From: Bremerella alba
GTDB lineage: Bacteria; Planctomycetota; Planctomycetia; Pirellulales; Pirellulaceae
DNA: 64,000 nt
Assembly: GCF_013618625.1 (NCBI RefSeq)
Contig: NZ_JABRWO010000002.1
Location: 1-64,000 of the forward strand
Direction of reading: 5' to 3'
The notes under the pieces: generated by a model
The model's database searches: none
Seen by the model: the letters and a program-made list of their open reading frames with translations, nothing else
Told to the model about the DNA's origin: nothing
Part shown: positions 60,549 through 64,000 of the stretch, piece after piece
Layout of the letters: each line of letters begins with the position of its first letter
Position numbering within the stretch: position 1 is the first letter of the stretch
Translations under genes and position numbers: made by a program

Positions 60549-61999
60549 ATACAGACGTCTTTAATATTTCTAGCCTCCGCTCGAAATGCCAGGGGATCCT
60601 TCCTCTAAGTGCTTACTTGCAACCCTGGATGGAAAACATCCTAAACAGCAGTGAAATTCATAATTGGATGCGGCAACATGGCTCGCCTTTGAATCTTATC
60701 CGTACCGAGCCCCTCGTTCATAACATTCAATCGCTTAACCGTATAGCGCAGCAGCTTGAAATTGACTTTCGTGTATATTTCGCGCGGAAGGCGAACAAGT
60801 GCCTCAGCTTTGTAGATGTCGCCTCCGAAGCAGGTGCAGGTATCGACGTCGCGAGTCTCCAAGAGCTTGAGCAAGTTGCCCAACGTGGAATCTCCGGCCG
60901 AAACATCATCTGCACGGCGGCAATCAAAGACGAAGGCTTGCTGTCAGCGTGCGTTGACTCCGAAGCGACTATTGCCATCGACAATGCCGATGAATTACAT
61001 CAATTGTCGAAACATCTCAGCGAATCCGCACCACCAGTCGACATAGCACTAAGGCTGAGTGGCTTTGAATTCAATGGTAAGCGACTCGACTCACGATTCG
61101 GTATCGACATCAATCAACTGGATCAATTCCTGAGATCCTGGAAAGATACGCTTTCCCGGCCATCGATTCGTATCACTGGCATTCACTTTCATCTAGACGG
61201 GTACTCCGCACAACAAAGAGTGGCTGCGATAAGCCAGTGCTTACCTGTTACGGATACCCTCCGAGAACTTGGTCATCCAGTTCAGTTTCTGGATATGGGT
61301 GGTGGTATCCCAATGTCTTATCTAATGGACGAGGCTCAGTGGCGTTCTTTCTGGGACGAACTTCATCATGCTGTATTGAACAAGCGGAAGCCGATCACAT
61401 TCAAGAATCATGGGCTCGGCTTCCTAGATGTTCAGGGAGAAATTCACGGCACCCGAAGTTGCTATCCTTACTTTCAGTCATCTGTACAAGGCGAATGGCT
61501 GCGGACTGTACTTACTTCTAACTTCGAATCGTCTACGATTGCTGACGCGATTCGCAAGCGTAACCTTCAACTGCGGTGCGAACCTGGCCGAAGCGTGCTC
61601 GATGGTTGTGGCATGACGGTGGCCAAAGTGGTATTCCGGAAACAGCATCCCAATGGAGAGTGGTTTGTGGGGTTAAGCATGAACTCTACCCAATGCCGGA
61701 CAAGCAGTGACGACTTCTTGGTTGACCCAATCTTGGTGCCTGAGCCAGATGCTCTCAGAAGCGATGCAATCGAAGGTTACTTAGTCGGGGCCTACTGTAC
61801 AGAGTCCGAACTTATAAGCCTTCGAAGGTTTCAATTTCCGCAGGGCGTGAGCATTGGTGACCTGATCGCAATTCCAAACACAGCTGGCTATTTCATGCAC
61901 TTTCGTGAGAGTCGATCTCACCAATTTCCCCTCGCCACGAACGCGGTCGTCACATCACTGGCCCCGCCACAAATCAGTATCGATGAAATAGACCTATGA
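60545..61999 (+). CDS. Type III PLP decarboxylase, Y4yA-like
   Basis: 484 residues from a TTG at 60545 that overlaps the previous stop (TTGA). An alanine racemase-fold barrel: VYFARKANKCLSFVDVA (PLP Lys), AGIDVASLQEL, GIHFHLDGYS (His), FLDMGGGIPM (phosphate loop) and CEPGRSVLDGCG; the Cys of the second domain (GAYCTESELI) is the partner-subunit catalytic residue in this family. Resembles the Y4yA-type enzymes of rhizobia and, more distantly, SbnH and diaminopimelate/ornithine decarboxylases. With the SbnA-like and FAD genes it suggests a pathway to a diamine or modified amino acid. Substrate unproved. Confidence 0.85.
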   Translation: MNTDVFNISSLRSKCQGILPLSAYLQPWMENILNSSEIHNWMRQHGSPLNLIRTEPLVHNIQSLNRIAQQLEIDFRVYFARKANKCLSFVDVASEAGAGIDVASLQELEQVAQRGISGRNIICTAAIKDEGLLSACVDSEATIAIDNADELHQLSKHLSESAPPVDIALRLSGFEFNGKRLDSRFGIDINQLDQFLRSWKDTLSRPSIRITGIHFHLDGYSAQQRVAAISQCLPVTDTLRELGHPVQFLDMGGGIPMSYLMDEAQWRSFWDELHHAVLNKRKPITFKNHGLGFLDVQGEIHGTRSCYPYFQSSVQGEWLRTVLTSNFESSTIADAIRKRNLQLRCEPGRSVLDGCGMTVAKVVFRKQHPNGEWFVGLSMNSTQCRTSSDDFLVDPILVPEPDALRSDAIEGYLVGAYCTESELISLRRFQFPQGVSIGDLIAIPNTAGYFMHFRESRSHQFPLATNAVVTSLAPPQISIDEIDL

Positions 62000-62020
62000 C
62001 CTTGACGCTGCAGCTCTAGT

Positions 62021-62737
62021 TTAGATATCGCAACGAACGAAAGGGGTCGTCTCGATGGCCTCAGGCTCGCATTGAATACACTCTGCAAGCTTTCCGTGGA
62101 CCTTGAGCAGCGTCTTCAGGTCTTCTTCCAGTTCAAGCTCTGGATGAACTTCGGACCAAAAATGCGCCGTGCGAACGAATGCGAGAAACACGAGTAGGTG
62201 CTGAAACGCTTCTGCGCCCATCGCTCCGTTAAGGGCCTTGAGACATGAAGACGCCTGGGGAGTCCGTAAGAATACGTGCGACGCACAAGCGAATAGCGTC
62301 TCTTCCTCAGGGGTACCACTAGCCGGTGGCTTTGCAAAAATCGTAGGCTTATCCCGTAGAGCATTCAAATGAGGCTCGAGGGCTTCACCGCATGGCAAGT
62401 CACGCTGAATCAATTGAACGACTTGGTCTATCGTCTCAGGAGGGCACTTCATATTTCCTGAAGGTCGCCCCAGCCCGACGAGAAATCCGACATGCCGGGC
62501 CAGACAATACCGAATCCTACAGAAGCGTGACAGGTAGACGAACAACCGTTCTTTTAACAAAGACGGCAGTGGATTATCCAGATACCCAAACTTGGCAAAT
62601 CCCCAGAGGTTTTCCGTAATCTCAGGCGTCTCCGGCCCTAGCTGGAAAAAATGGGGAAGCACACCAAAACGTTGTTTTACTTCACGTGGTATACGAGAGG
62701 GATCATCGTAAAGCTCGTCGTCGAGTTCATAACTCAT
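62021..62737 (-). CDS. Stand-alone AhpD/carboxymuconolactone decarboxylase-like sensor domain
   Basis: 238 residues with AGGT seven bases before the ATG. FGVLPHFFQLGPETPEITEN, FGYLDNPLPSLLKERLFV and FCRIRYCLARHVGFLVGLGRPSG (Cys/His cluster) match the AhpD-like N-terminal input domain of large PAS/GAF histidine kinases common in planctomycetes and cyanobacteria. Here the PAS and kinase domains are absent: the protein ends soon after the second helical repeat, so it is a single-domain version or a fragment that became stable. Convergent with the decarboxylase gene (21-bp gap). Could sense oxidants or act as a decarboxylase; neither is shown. Confidence 0.75.
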   Translation of the reverse strand: MSYELDDELYDDPSRIPREVKQRFGVLPHFFQLGPETPEITENLWGFAKFGYLDNPLPSLLKERLFVYLSRFCRIRYCLARHVGFLVGLGRPSGNMKCPPETIDQVVQLIQRDLPCGEALEPHLNALRDKPTIFAKPPASGTPEEETLFACASHVFLRTPQASSCLKALNGAMGAEAFQHLLVFLAFVRTAHFWSEVHPELELEEDLKTLLKVHGKLAECIQCEPEAIETTPFVRCDI

Positions 62738-63173
62738 ACTAACCTACGCTCTTATCCAAAAGAAAGATCTCTGCGCCAGGTAGTATAGATCAACCGCTCG
62801 AAGTCGTGAGGGCACGTCTCAAGAAAGAGTCAAGTCCCAGCCAGATTTTGTTAGCATACGACATTTATCGCATTGAAGCTACGTCCGATCGCAAACATTA
62901 GAATTTCTGCCGCGTAAGAGAGGGGATAATGACGATGGATGGCCCAAAGTGCTTGCACATGCCAGAGCTTGAGCCAGTGAACTCAGGCGAAGATAAGCAC
63001 CAGATCCTTCTCTCAAATTGAGATAACTCGCTGGCCTCCCCGACAGTTCCGTAGCGGCTTTCAATACTTACAAGCTATTAATGTGCGAGGTCTCATTTCC
63101 TTTTTAGCGTCGACAGACTATCGACGCTTTACGGCTTAACCAATCGCGAGCCAATTGCCCGATCAACACCACG
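62738..63173. other. Intergenic region between two minus-strand genes
   Basis: About 435 bp without a credible gene; it holds the cytochrome 3' hairpin (63106-63128) and presumably the promoter of the AhpD-like gene. Nothing else recognised. Confidence 0.35.
63106..63128 (-). terminator. Hairpin downstream of the cytochrome c gene
   Basis: AGCGTCGA (63106-63113) and TCGACGCT (63121-63128) are perfect 8-bp complements around a 7-base loop, 46 bp beyond the stop at 63174. No U-tract follows in the direction of transcription, so it may be a 3'-stabilising stem. Confidence 0.45.
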
Positions 63174-64000
63174 TTATAAGCATCTCATGAACGCGACCAA
63201 GGCAGCCTTCTCGTCGGCAGTCAGCTTGGTTTGCAAGGCAATGTTGAAGAACTCCACAGTATCTTCCAGGGTAAGAAGACGTCCGTCATGCAGGTAAGGC
63301 GGGGAGTCTTTAATACCTCGTAGTGTAAATGTTTTAATCGCACCGGCTGGGACGTCTTTGTGCCCGCTGACCATCTCGAAGTCATAGAAACGACTTAGCT
63401 GTAGGTCATGCATTTTGTCGTCAAGGTAATTCGGAGCCGGGTGGCATTCGCCACAGCGACCTTTGCCGAAGAAAATCTTTTCGCCTGCCAATTCCTGCTT
63501 GGTTGCTTTGGCAGGATCAAGACGTCCGAACACGTCGAGCTTTGGTGCGGGTGGAAAATCCAACATGTTCTGCATTTGAGCCATCATGGCCACCTGATCC
63601 GTTCGATCAGGCAGGTGCACTCCCTTTTTCATCGCAATTACGTGATCGCCATCGAAGTAGGCCGTACGCTGTTCAAATTGAGAAAAGTCTTCTACTGATC
63701 GTAATGAGCGTTTCGAACCATGGATTTGCTGATTAAACATACCACGAAGGCTAACCGTATCGATCCGGAAACGATTTTCCTGCGGACGTGTATCTGGATT
63801 CAGATGAAATGCCGCGTTCGTGTGGCCATTCACATGGCAATCGAGACATGATACGCCCAACTCAGGCTCGATCGTTTTGCGATCCTCGGTTTGGTTGAAC
63901 TGCTGTTGCGGAAAAGGAGTCAATAAGAGTCGCATCCCTTCCATTTGTACCGGCGTCACTTTCCCTTTGAGCAATCCATAATAATTCTTGATGGAAAGAA
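63174..64000 (-). CDS. Di-haem cytochrome c (MauG/cytochrome c peroxidase-like), cut by the window end
   Basis: The frame is open to the window edge (reading NYYGLLKGKVTPVQ at the boundary), so the N-terminus lies beyond 64000; at least 275 residues are visible. Two CxxCH haem sites: VSCLDCHVNGH and GRCGECHPAPN. Between them comes RFRIDTVSLRGMFNQQIHGSKRS, and near the end FTLRGIKDSPPYLHDGRLLTLEDTVEFFN, the usual C-terminal block of the MauG/CcpA family. Usually periplasmic; acts in peroxide reduction or cofactor maturation. A signal peptide would be beyond the edge. Confidence 0.85.
   Translation of the reverse strand, partial: LSIKNYYGLLKGKVTPVQMEGMRLLLTPFPQQQFNQTEDRKTIEPELGVSCLDCHVNGHTNAAFHLNPDTRPQENRFRIDTVSLRGMFNQQIHGSKRSLRSVEDFSQFEQRTAYFDGDHVIAMKKGVHLPDRTDQVAMMAQMQNMLDFPPAPKLDVFGRLDPAKATKQELAGEKIFFGKGRCGECHPAPNYLDDKMHDLQLSRFYDFEMVSGHKDVPAGAIKTFTLRGIKDSPPYLHDGRLLTLEDTVEFFNIALQTKLTADEKAALVAFMRCL

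Noticed and set aside
62879-63064. 61-codon minus-strand frame upstream of the AhpD-like gene
   Set aside because: Short, no SD and low-information sequence; no support as a gene.
1-64000. CRISPR array, tRNA, rRNA or transposase
   Set aside because: No regularly spaced repeats, cloverleaf-like stretches or transposase motifs (DDE or serine/tyrosine recombinase) were found by eye on either strand.

Overview
The window looks like a chromosomal segment of a Pirellula-type planctomycete (Blastopirellula/Rhodopirellula/Bremerella relatives). This rests on gene families that are hallmarks of that group: three DUF1559 proteins with type IV prepilin-like N-termini, three secreted sulfatases, a DUF1549/DUF1553 (PSCyt2/PSD1) plus DUF1501 pair, two AraC-type 'XylR' regulators with a periplasmic-binding-like N-terminal domain, small DUF1559-linked lipoproteins, and a NhaC-family antiporter. 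Almost every enzyme carries a signal peptide. No rRNA, tRNA, CRISPR array, transposase or phage gene was recognised.

Region 1 (about 0.1-1.6 kb) is a decayed fragment of an RND efflux pump. Region 2 (about 1.7-39.6 kb) is the most striking part: some 38 kb almost entirely given to exported enzymes that attack D-amino acid, gamma-glutamyl, beta-aspartyl and other non-ribosomal peptide bonds. In order it holds an M19 dipeptidase, a D,D-carboxypeptidase, an HExxH protein, an isoaspartyl peptidase, an XylR regulator, a DadA-type D-amino acid dehydrogenase, a D-aminoacylase, DUF1559 plus lipoprotein, a cyanophycinase, a beta-lactamase/D-aminoacylase fusion, DUF1559 plus lipoprotein, an alpha/beta hydrolase, a class C beta-lactamase-like esterase, a DmpA-type P1 peptidase, a BPL_N amidotransferase-like protein, an M14 carboxypeptidase, a second XylR regulator, a C45 Ntn-hydrolase, a second BPL_N protein, a GGCT-like protein, DUF1559, a gamma-glutamyltransferase, a NhaC transporter, an NtrC-type regulator, a VOC protein, a lipoprotein and a DgcN-DgcA pair. 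I read this as a salvage island for peptidoglycan stem peptides and other D-/isopeptides. Peptides would be trimmed outside the cytoplasmic membrane, D-amino acids oxidised by DadA, and D-Glu-type products routed through DgcN/DgcA. A repeated TGCGCA element, three times as pairs exactly 21 bp apart, sits in the intergenic regions of the central part and is a good operator candidate for the resident XylR proteins.

Region 3 (39.7-50.3 kb) is a polysaccharide/sulfate-ester region: an esterase, three sulfatases, and a DUF1549-DUF1501-WD40 operon. Region 4 (50.4-56.9 kb) is a tightly overlapping minus-strand operon of LacI regulator, exported nucleoside hydrolase, ribokinase, and ribose-type ABC binding lipoprotein, ATPase and permease. 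It encodes a nucleoside-to-ribose-5-phosphate route, with a perfect 16-bp palindrome upstream of lacI. Region 5 (57.7-62.0 kb) is a three-gene cassette (SbnA-like PLP enzyme, FAD/NAD(P)-binding protein, Y4yA-like PLP decarboxylase) reminiscent of siderophore precursor pathways but without a siderophore synthetase. It is followed by an orphan AhpD-like sensor domain protein (62.0-62.7 kb) and a di-haem cytochrome c cut by the window edge.

All assignments come from reading motifs and protein architecture by eye. No similarity search was run, so substrate specificities are inferences.
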